Shown here one piece after another: positions 1 through 8,712 of a stretch of 64,000 nucleotides of DNA. The notes beneath the pieces are model-generated. The model was not told the DNA's origin and searched no databases. It saw only the letters and a list, made by a program, of their open reading frames with translations. The translations under genes were made by a program, and so were the position numbers. This DNA is from Rhodanobacter sp. ANJX3 (GTDB lineage: Bacteria > Pseudomonadota > Gammaproteobacteria > Xanthomonadales > Rhodanobacteraceae): assembly GCF_014200755.1 (NCBI RefSeq), contig NZ_JACHCM010000007.1, positions 62,001 through 126,000 of the forward strand, written 5' to 3'. Within the stretch, counting starts at the first letter, position 1; each line of letters begins with the position of its first letter.

Positions 1-14
1 TCAAGACGCTGTGA
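1..14 (+). CDS. 3' end of an upstream B-type FtsX/MacB permease (partial)
   Basis: Only the last codons are visible (Lys-Thr-Leu-stop, TGA at 12-14), followed at once by a GAGGA ribosome site and the A1 permease. The same junction occurs at 5381-5407, where the second complete B-type permease ends in Leu-Lys-Thr-Ser and runs into the next A-type gene 11 bases later. This similarity is the sole reason for the call, so it is an inference from context. Confidence 0.45.
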
Positions 15-25
15 GGATTTGCCCC

Positions 26-1240
26 ATGCAGATCCAACCCATTTTTGCCGCCCTGCGCAAACATCGTCTGGCCACCTTGCTGCTCGCGCTGGAGATCGCG
101 CTGGCGTGCGCCGTGCTGTGCAACGCCTGTTTCCTGATCATCAGCCGGGTCCAGCATACGCATGTCGACAGCGGTGTCGACGAGAGCGCCCTGGCTGCCG
201 TGAAGCTGACGGGCTACGACCCGGCCAGCAGTGTCGACCTCAACGCCAGAGTGCTCAGCCGCTTGGCGAAGATTCCCGGTGTGCAGTCGGTCAACGTCAT
301 CAATGCCGTGCCGTTTGGTGACCACGCGGGCACCGCGGGTATCTCCACGGATGCCGCCGGCAAGCATTTCGCTGGGGTGGTGGATTTTTATGTCGGCAAC
401 CCAGGCAGTTTCAAGGCGTTGGGACTGCAGCTGGTTGCTGGCAGCATGCCGCAGGCCAGCGACGCCCAACCACTCGACAGCTTCGTTCCGAAGAACGCCA
501 CGGTCTGGGTGACGCGCGCGCTGGCCGAACATCTGTGGCCCGATACCGATCCATTGGGCAGGGAGTTCTGGACCGACCAATTCCACTTTCGCGTGGGCGG
601 CGTGCTGGCGCACCTGGCTCGCCCTTGGGGTGGAGAGGGTGGTCCCAGCACGATTGATTGGTCGGTCTACGTGCCTGCACAAGCAGGCCGTCAGCTCGCA
701 GGCACGTATCTGTTGCGCGTCAACCCGGCCGAGTCGCCGCGCGTGTTGCGCGATGCGCGCGCAGCCATCGCCACCATTGCACCTGACGCGGTGGTGGACA
801 GCAAGAACAGCCAGACGCTCGGCACACTGCGCGAAAAGTATTTTCGGCAAGATCGCCTGATGGCCGGCATTTTGCTCGGCGTGATCTGCGCACTGCTGCT
901 GGTGACCGCACTCGGCATCGTGGGACTGGCCAGTTTCTGGGTGCAGCAGCGCCGCCGACAGATCGGTGTGCGGCGCGCGCTGGGCGCTACGCGTAGCGAC
1001 ATCGTGGCTTATTTTCAGACCGAGAATTTTCTCATCGTGAGCGGCGGCATCGTGCTGGGCATGCTGCTGGCCTTTGCGATCAACCTGCTGCTAATGCAGC
1101 ACTACGAATTGCCGCGATTGCCGCTTTACTACCTGCCGATCGGCGCGCTGAGTCTGTATGCCATCGGCCAGCTGGCTGTGCTGGGGCCGGCGCTGCGTGC
1201 CGCTGCGGTGCCCCCGGTCGAAGCAACGAGGAGTGTGTGA
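26..1240 (+). CDS. FtsX/MacB-type ABC transporter permease, A-type copy 1
   Basis: Integral inner-membrane permease of the MacB/FtsX/LolE kind (404 aa). One N-terminal membrane helix (about residues 15-40) is followed by a large periplasmic MacB_PCD-like domain and then three C-terminal helices starting near Met279. The family hallmark RRRQIGVRRALGA follows the second helix. The start at 26 was preferred over the GTG at 11 because GAGGA sits just upstream and the A-type siblings begin the same way (MQ.xPI..LR.H). It lies 12 bases after the end of a B-type permease, so B and A are probably co-translated and pair as a heterodimer. The C-terminal tail (AVLGPALRAAAVPPV) is almost the same in all three A-type copies. 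The substrate is unknown; export of a peptide or lipid, or mechanotransmission as in MacB, are the usual roles. No ATPase is in the window. Confidence 0.9.
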   Translation: MQIQPIFAALRKHRLATLLLALEIALACAVLCNACFLIISRVQHTHVDSGVDESALAAVKLTGYDPASSVDLNARVLSRLAKIPGVQSVNVINAVPFGDHAGTAGISTDAAGKHFAGVVDFYVGNPGSFKALGLQLVAGSMPQASDAQPLDSFVPKNATVWVTRALAEHLWPDTDPLGREFWTDQFHFRVGGVLAHLARPWGGEGGPSTIDWSVYVPAQAGRQLAGTYLLRVNPAESPRVLRDARAAIATIAPDAVVDSKNSQTLGTLREKYFRQDRLMAGILLGVICALLLVTALGIVGLASFWVQQRRRQIGVRRALGATRSDIVAYFQTENFLIVSGGIVLGMLLAFAINLLLMQHYELPRLPLYYLPIGALSLYAIGQLAVLGPALRAAAVPPVEATRSV

Positions 1241-1304
1241 TGAAGCGCAGGAACGATGGGCGAGTCGTTTGGGGCGAGGGTGGCACGCTGGTGTCGATCG
1301 CTCA

Positions 1305-1320
1305 TGGCCACGGCTTTGCA
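1305..1320 (+). promoter_or_regulatory. possible sigma-54 (-24/-12) promoter before permease B1
   Basis: TGGCCAC-N4-TTGCA has GG at 1306-1307 and GC at 1318-1319 with the required 10-base gap, and a perfect TTGCA -12 half. The -24 half is only a partial match. The corresponding leader of permease B2 (3959-4081) does not keep the motif, which weakens the case. It is of interest only because a sigma-54 activator is encoded nearby at 9585-10928. Confidence 0.25.
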
Positions 1321-1373
1321 TCGAACCCCTTGCAACGCGTTTCTGATTCCTCACCTCTCAGCGGAGTCTGAAC

Positions 1374-2678
1374 ATGTTTACCTACTACCTCGAACTGGCT
1401 ATACGCAGCCTGCGGCGCAACAAGGTGCTGACGACGCTGATGGTGCTCGCGCTGGGCCTGGGCATCGGCGCATGCATCACCACCTTGACGGTGCTCAAGT
1501 TGTTGTCGGGCGATCCGCTGCCGCAGAAGAGCGCGCAGCTCTTTTATCCGCAGGTCGATCCTTTTCCGATGGATGGCTATGTGGCGGGGGAGACGAAACC
1601 GCAGCCAACCATGACCTATACCGATGCGATGAACCTGCTGCATGCGCGTAAGGCCACGCATCAGGCGGTGATGACGACGACGGGAGCCAAGATCGCGCCG
1701 CAGCAAGCTAACGCGCATCCGTTCTACAGCGATGGGGTGATGACCACATCCGACTTTTTCGGCATGTTCGATGTGCCATTCCAGTATGGCGGCGGGTGGA
1801 CCGAGAGCGATGACGAAAGCCGTGCGCGAGTGGTAGTGATTGCCGATTTCCTCAACGACAAATTGTTCGGTGGCGCCAACAGCGTCGGCAAGACGCTGCG
1901 CATCAACGACCATGATTTTCGCATCGTCGGCGTGTTGAAGCACTGGGCCCCGCAGCCGCGGTTCTACTCGCTGGATCTCGGCGGTCGCGACTATGGCGAC
2001 GGGGACGCGGTGTTCCTGCCGCTACAGTCGGCGCGCGCTGCCGACATGGCAGCCGGCAATACCAATTGCTTCGATGAAATCAAGGACCTCAAGCATCTGG
2101 AGACGGCGCCGTGCATCTGGCTGGGCATGTGGGTGCAGCTGGACAACAGCGCGGCCGTGGCCGACTACAAAGCGTTTCTCGCCAACTATGCCAGGCAGCA
2201 GATCGCGTTAGGTCGCTTTCACCGCCCGGATACCGGCTTGCCTGACCTGATGCGGTGGTTGCGCGACGAACAGGTGGTGCCGGACGACGTGCGCCTGCAG
2301 GCCGGCCTGGCCTTCGGTTTCCTGCTGATTTGTGTGATCAACACGGTCGGCCTGTTGCTGGCCAAATGCCTGCGTCGCTCGCAGGAAATCGGGGTGCGCC
2401 GCGCGCTGGGGGCCACGCAGCGCACGATATTCGCCCAGTTCATGGTGGAGGCGGGCATCGTCGGGCTGGCGGGCGGTTTGCTCGGACTCGTATTCGCCGA
2501 GCTTGGGTTGCTGGGTATTCGTCATCAGCCGGCCGAGTACGCCAGCCTCGCGCATCTGGATGTGAGCATGTTCGCGCTTACCTTTGTTGTCGCCATCGTC
2601 GCCAGTCTGGTCGCTGGGCTGCTGCCTGCCTGGCGCGCCTGTGTGTTGGCACCTGCCCCGCAACTGAAAGCCAGTTGA
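1374..2678 (+). CDS. FtsX/MacB-type ABC transporter permease, B-type copy 1
   Basis: Inner-membrane permease of 434 aa with the same plan as the A-type genes: an N-terminal helix (about residues 20-40), a long periplasmic domain, and three C-terminal helices. The FtsX hallmark RRSQEIGVRRALGATQ precedes the second helix pair. The start (MFTYYLELA) is preceded by GGAG and is shared with copy B2 (MFAYYLDLA). The protein ends with the B-type tail LLPAWRAC...PQLKAS, distinct from the A-type tail. A 133-base leader separates it from A1, whereas the next A-type gene follows after 59 bases. This spacing suggests B-then-A transcription units. The ATPase partner must be encoded elsewhere. Confidence 0.9.
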   Translation: MFTYYLELAIRSLRRNKVLTTLMVLALGLGIGACITTLTVLKLLSGDPLPQKSAQLFYPQVDPFPMDGYVAGETKPQPTMTYTDAMNLLHARKATHQAVMTTTGAKIAPQQANAHPFYSDGVMTTSDFFGMFDVPFQYGGGWTESDDESRARVVVIADFLNDKLFGGANSVGKTLRINDHDFRIVGVLKHWAPQPRFYSLDLGGRDYGDGDAVFLPLQSARAADMAAGNTNCFDEIKDLKHLETAPCIWLGMWVQLDNSAAVADYKAFLANYARQQIALGRFHRPDTGLPDLMRWLRDEQVVPDDVRLQAGLAFGFLLICVINTVGLLLAKCLRRSQEIGVRRALGATQRTIFAQFMVEAGIVGLAGGLLGLVFAELGLLGIRHQPAEYASLAHLDVSMFALTFVVAIVASLVAGLLPAWRACVLAPAPQLKAS

Positions 2679-2737
2679 CGCGTTTTCCCCCAGCGTGAAA
2701 GCGGCCATCTATGGCTGCACTCTCCAAGGAAGCTCAG

Positions 2738-3958
2738 ATGGAAATTCGCCCCATTTTCGCCAGCCTGCGCAAGCACCGCATTCCGGCCATCCTGATCGTG
2801 CTGGAGATTGCACTGGCCTGCGCGGTGCTGTGCAACGCCGTTTTCATGATCGGCAAACGCATCGGCGATATCCAGATACCGAACGCGATCGATGAGAGGG
2901 GCCTTTCGGTCGTCGTCTTGAATGGCACCGACCCCAAGCTCGCGGCCAGCGACATACCGCGCAATATCGCGGCGTTGCGCACCATCGCCGGCGTTCAGTC
3001 CGTCGGGGTGACCAGCACCTTGCCACTTTCCAGAAACAACTGGGGCTGGAGTTTCGGCCTCAAATCGGACTCGGCCATGACCGACAAGAACACCTTCAAC
3101 GTATCGCTGTATTTTCTGGGTGTCGGCGCGGATCAGACGCTTGGCCTGCAGCTGAAGCAGGGGCGTTTTTTCAACGCCGACGAATACGCCGACAGCACGC
3201 TTGGCGGCTCGGCCCTGCCTTCCGCGCATGTTGTCCTGGTCACCGAGAGTCTGGCCCACCAGCTGTGGCCGGACAAGGCGGCACTGGGTCAGTCGATTTA
3301 TTCCAAGCCGTACTACTACACCGTCGTCGGCGTGGTGGCGGATGTCGTGCGGCCGCAGGCCAGTATCCATAGCACACAGCGGTCGTATGCCAGCACCTTC
3401 TATCCGCTGCAGCCGGATGCGACGCTGGGTTACTACTTATTGCGCAGCGCGCCGCACGATCGCGCTCGCATCGTGCGCGCAGCGGAGCAGAAGCTCGGAG
3501 AAATCAATCCGGCCGCCGTCGCCAAAGGGAAAACCTTCGACGACATACGCGGCCAGTACTTCGCCGACATGAGCAGCATGGCCTGGATGCTGGTGCTGGT
3601 CTGCGTGGTGATGCTGGCCGTCACCGCGTTTGGCATCGTCGGCCTCACCAGCTTCTGGGTCGCGCAGCGGCGCCGGCAGATCGGCATCCGTCGGGCCGTG
3701 GGCGCTTCACGCGGCGACATCCTCAGCTACTTTCGTACCGAAAACTTTCTGCTCACCGGCATGGGCGTGGTGCTGGGTATGGCGCTGGCTTTTGGCATCA
3801 ATATCTATCTGATGCACCACTACGAGATGGACCGCATGCCCTGGTACTACCTGCCGGCCAGCGCCGTCGCACTGTGGCTGCTCGGGCAGCTTGCCGTGCT
3901 GGGGCCGGCGCTGCGTGCGGCCGCTGTGCCGCCTGTCGTGGCGACCCGCAGTGTTTAG
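2738..3958 (+). CDS. FtsX/MacB-type ABC transporter permease, A-type copy 2
   Basis: A 406-aa permease with one N-terminal helix, a periplasmic MacB_PCD-like domain and three C-terminal helices. RRRQIGIRRAVGASR is the FtsX signature. An in-frame ATG lies at 2711, but the ATG at 2738 is preceded by AAGGAAG at the right distance and gives the same N-terminus (MEIRPIFASLRKHR) as the other A-type copies. It follows B1 by 59 bases and precedes B2 by 123 bases. Its 3' end shares a 23-base identical block (3896-3918) with the other A-type genes, which fits duplication with ongoing homogenisation. Substrate unknown. Confidence 0.9.
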   Translation: MEIRPIFASLRKHRIPAILIVLEIALACAVLCNAVFMIGKRIGDIQIPNAIDERGLSVVVLNGTDPKLAASDIPRNIAALRTIAGVQSVGVTSTLPLSRNNWGWSFGLKSDSAMTDKNTFNVSLYFLGVGADQTLGLQLKQGRFFNADEYADSTLGGSALPSAHVVLVTESLAHQLWPDKAALGQSIYSKPYYYTVVGVVADVVRPQASIHSTQRSYASTFYPLQPDATLGYYLLRSAPHDRARIVRAAEQKLGEINPAAVAKGKTFDDIRGQYFADMSSMAWMLVLVCVVMLAVTAFGIVGLTSFWVAQRRRQIGIRRAVGASRGDILSYFRTENFLLTGMGVVLGMALAFGINIYLMHHYEMDRMPWYYLPASAVALWLLGQLAVLGPALRAAAVPPVVATRSV

Positions 3959-4081
3959 GGTCGAAGTGCTGGTCGCCACCGCTGATGTCGGGGCATGCGA
4001 GCTGATTGAGGGCGATCATGGTTTCGTACTTATGCCCTCGCAATGTGTTCCTCGTTTCCTGTCCTTCGCTGGAGCCTGATC

Positions 4082-5395
4082 ATGTTTGCCTACTACCTCG
4101 ACCTGGCCTGGCATAGCCTGAGGCGCAATCCGATACTCACGGCGCTGATGGTGCTGGCCATCGGCCTGGGCATCGGTGCCAGCATGACGATGATCACGGT
4201 GTTGCACGTGCTGACGGACGATCCGCTGCCGGGACGCAGCTCGCAGTTGTTCACGCCGCATCTCGATCCGTTGCCGCTGAACTACAAGCAAGGTGGCGAC
4301 AGCCCCGATGCAGCCGACAACGTCACCTGGCCGGACGCGATGGCGCTGCTCAAGGCGCACCGGGCCGAGCGGCAGGCGGCGATGGCGGGCGGTACCTTGC
4401 TGGTGCGTCCGGCACGCGCCGATTTGCGGCCGTTCAATGTCGATGGGCGTTATGCCACGGCGGACTTTTTCGCAATGTTCGGTATGCCGTTCGAGCACGG
4501 GCAGAGTTGGTCGGCGGCGGACGACGCGGCGCGCGCCCATGTGGTGGTACTGAGCGACACGCTGTATCGCAAACTCTTTGGCAACGGTAGCGGTATCGGT
4601 CAGGACGTTCGACTGGGCGAGCACGATTTTCGCGTGATCGGCGTTACAGCTGACTGGCAGCCTAAGCCGATGTTCTATGCGGATCCGGGAGCACAGCATT
4701 ACAGCGATGTCGACCAGTTCTTCCTGCCGCTGTCCGCGGCAGTGGATTTGAAGCTGTCGACCAATGGCAATCAATCCGGTTGGGGCAAGAACGATGACTC
4801 CACCAGTCTTACCGGCGCCACCATGACGTGGCTGCAATTCTGGGTGCAACTGAACAGCCCTGCGCAGGCGCAGGCGTATCGTCAGTTTCTTGTCGACTAC
4901 TCGGCTCAGCAGAAGGCGCAGGGCCGATTTGAGCGCCCGTCCACCGACGCGAAGCTGTACAGCCTGATGGGCTGGCTGAAGCACGAGAATCTGGTGCCGA
5001 ACGACGTGCGCCTGCAACTGTGGCTTGCGCTGGGTTTCCTGTTCGTCTGCATGGTCAACATCGTGGCGTTGCTGCTGGCAAAGTTCCTGCGTCGCAGCAG
5101 CGAGATCAGCGTGCGCCGCGCGCTCGGGGCGCGACGACGCGACATCTTCCTGCAGCTGGGGATCGAGTCGGCGCTGATCGGTGTGGCCGGCGGCGTGCTC
5201 GGACTGGTGATCGCCCAGATCGGCCTTTGGAGTGTGCGCCATCGCCCCGACGACTATGCGCAGCTCGCCCAGATGGATATGCCAATGCTGCTGGGCACGC
5301 TGGCGCTGGCCATCATCGCCAGCGTGGTGGCTGGCCTGCTGCCTGCGTGGCGGGCCTGCCGCGTACAACCCGCGCTGCAGTTGAAAACGTCATGA
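4082..5395 (+). CDS. FtsX/MacB-type ABC transporter permease, B-type copy 2
   Basis: A 437-aa permease with N-terminal helix, long periplasmic domain and three C-terminal helices. The signature RRSSEISVRRALGARRRDI is present. The start at 4082 (MFAYYLDLAWHS) was chosen because GGAG lies upstream and it matches copy B1; an upstream in-frame ATG at 4043 would add an unrelated 13-residue extension. Its stop overlaps the region of the GAGGA ribosome site of A3, which starts 11 bases later, so the two are translationally linked. The C-terminal tail LLPAWRAC...ALQLKTS is B-type. Confidence 0.9.
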   Translation: MFAYYLDLAWHSLRRNPILTALMVLAIGLGIGASMTMITVLHVLTDDPLPGRSSQLFTPHLDPLPLNYKQGGDSPDAADNVTWPDAMALLKAHRAERQAAMAGGTLLVRPARADLRPFNVDGRYATADFFAMFGMPFEHGQSWSAADDAARAHVVVLSDTLYRKLFGNGSGIGQDVRLGEHDFRVIGVTADWQPKPMFYADPGAQHYSDVDQFFLPLSAAVDLKLSTNGNQSGWGKNDDSTSLTGATMTWLQFWVQLNSPAQAQAYRQFLVDYSAQQKAQGRFERPSTDAKLYSLMGWLKHENLVPNDVRLQLWLALGFLFVCMVNIVALLLAKFLRRSSEISVRRALGARRRDIFLQLGIESALIGVAGGVLGLVIAQIGLWSVRHRPDDYAQLAQMDMPMLLGTLALAIIASVVAGLLPAWRACRVQPALQLKTS

Positions 5396-5406
5396 GGATA
5401 TACAGC

Positions 5407-6639
5407 ATGCAAATGCGGCCGATACTTTCGACCCTGCGTCGGCACAAACTCACTGCGACATTACTGACGCTGCAGGTAGCGTTTACCTGCGCCATCGTCT
5501 GCAACGTAGCGTTCATGATCGCCAGTCGCGTGCAGCGGATCAGCGTGCCCACTGGCATGGCCGAGGACAAGTTGGCCGTGATCCAAAGCACGAGCATCGA
5601 GAAGGGAGAGAATCAGCAGGCCCAACATGCCGCCGATCTGGCGGCGCTGCGCGGACTTCCCGGCGTGCAGTCCGCGGTGGCGGTCAGTTATTCGTTGCCG
5701 CTGGATCAAAGCGAGTCGTCCCGCGGCACCTGCCCAAGCAAGCAAGCTTTGGACCGAGCGGAGCAAATCAATTCGATCGAGGGCAGCGGATGCATGCAGC
5801 CGACGCAATACGACGGCACGCCTGGTTTGATCAACACGCTGGGCCTGCGTCTGGTTGCAGGGCGAGACTTCCGGCCGGACGAATATGTGAGCACGGGCAA
5901 GCCAACGGTTGCCATTATCACCCGCGCACTGGCGCAGCATTTGTATCCGGACAAACAGGCGTTGGGACAGAGCATGTACGACGGCGATAACTACATTCGT
6001 ATCGTAGGCGTCGTTGACAGGTTTCTGCGTCCAAACCTGCGTAAACCGGGTGTCGACGACGACAGCATGATCTGGCCGCAACGACCGGACGGCTCCAGCG
6101 TGCTCTACGTGCTGCGCAGCGCGCCGAAGGATCGCCAGCGCGTGCTGAAAGCCGCGGCGGCTACGCTGCTGAAGATTAACCCGAACCGCCTCATCGACCC
6201 GGGCCGGGTGCAGACCTATACGCAGATACGCGCGAAGTATTTCCAGCGCGACATCACCATGATCAGCTTGCTGTTCGCCTCGGCGCTAGGCCTGCTGTTC
6301 GTTTCTGCATTGGGCATCACCGGCCTGGCCAACTTCTGGGTGCAGCAGCGACGTCGCACCATTGGCATCCGCCGCGCCATCGGCGCCACGCGCGGCAACA
6401 TCCTGCGCTATTTTCAGACCGAGAATTTTCTGATTGTCAGTTTCGGCATCGTGCTGGGCATGCTGCTGGCGTTTGCGCTGAACCTCACGCTGATGAAGTT
6501 CTACGAGCTGCCGCGTCTGCCGCTGTACTACCTGCCGATCGGTGCGTTGGTGTTATGGCTGCTCGGCCAGCTCGCCGTGCTGGGGCCGGCGCTGCGTGCG
6601 GCCGCCGTGCCGCCCGTGATCGCAACGCGCGGTGTTTAG
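5407..6639 (+). CDS. FtsX/MacB-type ABC transporter permease, A-type copy 3
   Basis: A 410-aa permease, last of the array. It has one N-terminal helix, a periplasmic domain with two extra cysteines (TCPSK and SGCMQ near the middle) not seen in A1 or A2, and three C-terminal helices after RRRTIGIRRAIGATR. An ATG at 5392 overlaps the B2 stop, but the ATG at 5407 has GAGGA at the right distance and gives the conserved A-type start MQMRPILSTLRRHK. The extra cysteines could form a disulfide in the periplasm; this is inference. A 181-base gap follows before the peptidase gene. Confidence 0.9.
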   Translation: MQMRPILSTLRRHKLTATLLTLQVAFTCAIVCNVAFMIASRVQRISVPTGMAEDKLAVIQSTSIEKGENQQAQHAADLAALRGLPGVQSAVAVSYSLPLDQSESSRGTCPSKQALDRAEQINSIEGSGCMQPTQYDGTPGLINTLGLRLVAGRDFRPDEYVSTGKPTVAIITRALAQHLYPDKQALGQSMYDGDNYIRIVGVVDRFLRPNLRKPGVDDDSMIWPQRPDGSSVLYVLRSAPKDRQRVLKAAAATLLKINPNRLIDPGRVQTYTQIRAKYFQRDITMISLLFASALGLLFVSALGITGLANFWVQQRRRTIGIRRAIGATRGNILRYFQTENFLIVSFGIVLGMLLAFALNLTLMKFYELPRLPLYYLPIGALVLWLLGQLAVLGPALRAAAVPPVIATRGV

Positions 6640-6820
6640 GCTATGGCGATGCGCTTGGAAAAGAGTGCGGCAAGCGTGTGAATGAAGTGTGGTCACAGCT
6701 TAAATTCTTCCTCGCCCCACGCCCCAGTCCACCTCCGCTCCGCAAACCATGCACTCTGGCACGGGAGGATCGGGGCGATGACGATCACAATCCAGGTACA
6801 ACCTTGGGGAGAGACACTTG

Positions 6821-8650
6821 ATGAAAACGTTGCCGTTATTGATCGCTGCGAGCCTGCTGGGCTCCGTGACCGTTGCTACCGCCGTACAGGCTGCGCCTGC
6901 GGCACAGGCAGCAACCACCGATGTGGCCAGCCGGGTGGCGGCGCTGAACGCGCTGCTGGCCGAGCAGTGGCAGCATCAGCTGGAAACCAGCCCCGAGTTT
7001 GCGACCACGCTGGGCGATCTACGCTATAACAGCCAATGGAGCGATGCATCGCTGGCGCATGCAGAAAGCGAGCACAAGGCGACCGTCGATTTTCTGCATC
7101 GGTTCCGCGCGATCGATACCGCCGGTTTTTCCGATACCGACGCACTGAACCAGCAGCTGATGGTGCGACAACTTCGCGACAGCCTGCACAGCTACGATCT
7201 GAAGCTGTACGAAATGCCGCTGGATCAGATGGGCGGCGCGCATATCGCGCTGGCCGGTTTTGTCAGCTCGATTCCGTTCGACAACACCAAGGAATACGAC
7301 GATTACCTCGCCCGCCTGAAGGCTGTGCCGAAGCTTTTCGATCAGGTGACGGAAGTGGCGAAGCAAGGCCTGCGTGACAAGATGATGCCGCCGAAATACG
7401 TGCTGGAAAAGGTAGTTGTGCAGATCGACAGCATCGAAAAATCCGCCGGCATGGATAGCGTGTTCGCCGAGCCGTTGAAGCATTTCCCCCAGTCGGTATC
7501 CGCCGCCGATCAGAAGCGGCTGCACGATGCGATTCTCGCGGCGATCGAGCACGACGTGCGCCCGGCCTATAAAAAGCTCGGCGAATTCGTGGCCAAGGAT
7601 TACGCACCGCACGGGCGTGCCGAGCCGGGCATCTGGAACCTGCCCAACGGCGATGCGATCTACCGTTTTGATGTCGAACAGATGACCACCACCGAGGAAA
7701 CGCCGGATCAGATCCACGCGCTGGGCCTGGCCGAGGTGAAGCGTATCGAAGGCGAGATGACGGCCATCGCCAAGTCGCAGGGTTTTGCCGATCTGGCCAG
7801 CTTCCGCGCTTCGCTGAAAACCAATCCGAAGACGCATGCCACCTCGCGTGACGACATCCTCAACCGCTACCGCAATTATCTGGCGCAGATGCAGCCGCAG
7901 CTGCCCAAGCTGTTCGGGCTGTTGCCGAAGACCAAGGTGGTGGTGGTGCCGGTCGAGCCTTTCCGCGAGAAGGAAGCTGCAGCGGCCGAATACCATCAGG
8001 GTACGCCGGACGGTTCGCGTCCCGGGCAGATTTTCGTCAACACCGGCGACTTCGCTAACCGCAGCGTGCTGACGATCGAATCCACCGCGTATCACGAGGG
8101 CATCCCCGGCCATCACCTGCAGATTTCGATTGCGCAGACGCTGCCGGCGCTGCCGCCGTTCCGCCAGCAGGCGGGCTATACCGCGTATATCGAGGGCTGG
8201 GCGCTGTATGCCGAGCAGCTGGGCAAAGACATCGGCTTCTATCAGGATCCGCTGTCGGATTACGGCCGCCTGTCCGATGAGCTGTTGCGCGCCGATCGCC
8301 TGGTGCTCGATACCGGCGTGCACGACAAGCATTGGACGCGTCAGCAGATGGTCGATTTCTTCCACGCGCATTCCAGCGAAGACGAGCCGGACGTGCAGGC
8401 CGAAACCGATCGCTACATCACCTGGCCGGCCCAGGCGCTGGCCTACAAGACCGGCGAGCTGAAGATTCTCGAGCTGCGCGCACGGGCGAAAAAGGCGCTG
8501 GGCAGCCAGTTCGATATTCGCGCGTTCCACGACGAGATTCTCAACGGCGGCGCGCTGCCGCTGGACGTGCTGGAGACGCGCGTCAATGCGTGGATTGCGG
8601 CGGTGAAAGCCGGCAAGGCGCCGGCACATCCGGCGGCGCCTGCCGGTTGA
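6821..8650 (+). CDS. secreted DUF885-family metallopeptidase-like protein
   Basis: A 609-aa exported protein. Residues 1-25 form a signal peptide (MKTLPLL... ending AVQA before AP). The rest matches the DUF885 family, whose members carry an HExxxGHH-type zinc motif; here it reads YHEGIPGHHLQ with His425, Glu426, His431 and His432, followed by the family's EGWALYAEQLG segment. Length about 600 aa is normal for the family. The ATG at 6821 follows GGGGAGAG. The physiological substrate is not known for most members; a periplasmic peptidase role is inferred. It stands alone between the permease array and the PDZ protein, so a link with peptide export or processing is possible but unproven. Confidence 0.88.
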   Translation: MKTLPLLIAASLLGSVTVATAVQAAPAAQAATTDVASRVAALNALLAEQWQHQLETSPEFATTLGDLRYNSQWSDASLAHAESEHKATVDFLHRFRAIDTAGFSDTDALNQQLMVRQLRDSLHSYDLKLYEMPLDQMGGAHIALAGFVSSIPFDNTKEYDDYLARLKAVPKLFDQVTEVAKQGLRDKMMPPKYVLEKVVVQIDSIEKSAGMDSVFAEPLKHFPQSVSAADQKRLHDAILAAIEHDVRPAYKKLGEFVAKDYAPHGRAEPGIWNLPNGDAIYRFDVEQMTTTEETPDQIHALGLAEVKRIEGEMTAIAKSQGFADLASFRASLKTNPKTHATSRDDILNRYRNYLAQMQPQLPKLFGLLPKTKVVVVPVEPFREKEAAAAEYHQGTPDGSRPGQIFVNTGDFANRSVLTIESTAYHEGIPGHHLQISIAQTLPALPPFRQQAGYTAYIEGWALYAEQLGKDIGFYQDPLSDYGRLSDELLRADRLVLDTGVHDKHWTRQQMVDFFHAHSSEDEPDVQAETDRYITWPAQALAYKTGELKILELRARAKKALGSQFDIRAFHDEILNGGALPLDVLETRVNAWIAAVKAGKAPAHPAAPAG

Positions 8651-8712
8651 ATCGAGCGCGCTGGCCGGCCTCGATCCGGTCGGCGCCTCTGCTCAGGTCT
8701 ACCGGAGGAACG

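Noticed and set aside
1281-1296. TGGCACG box before permease B1
   Set aside because: Perfect -24 half but no GC at the required -12 position.
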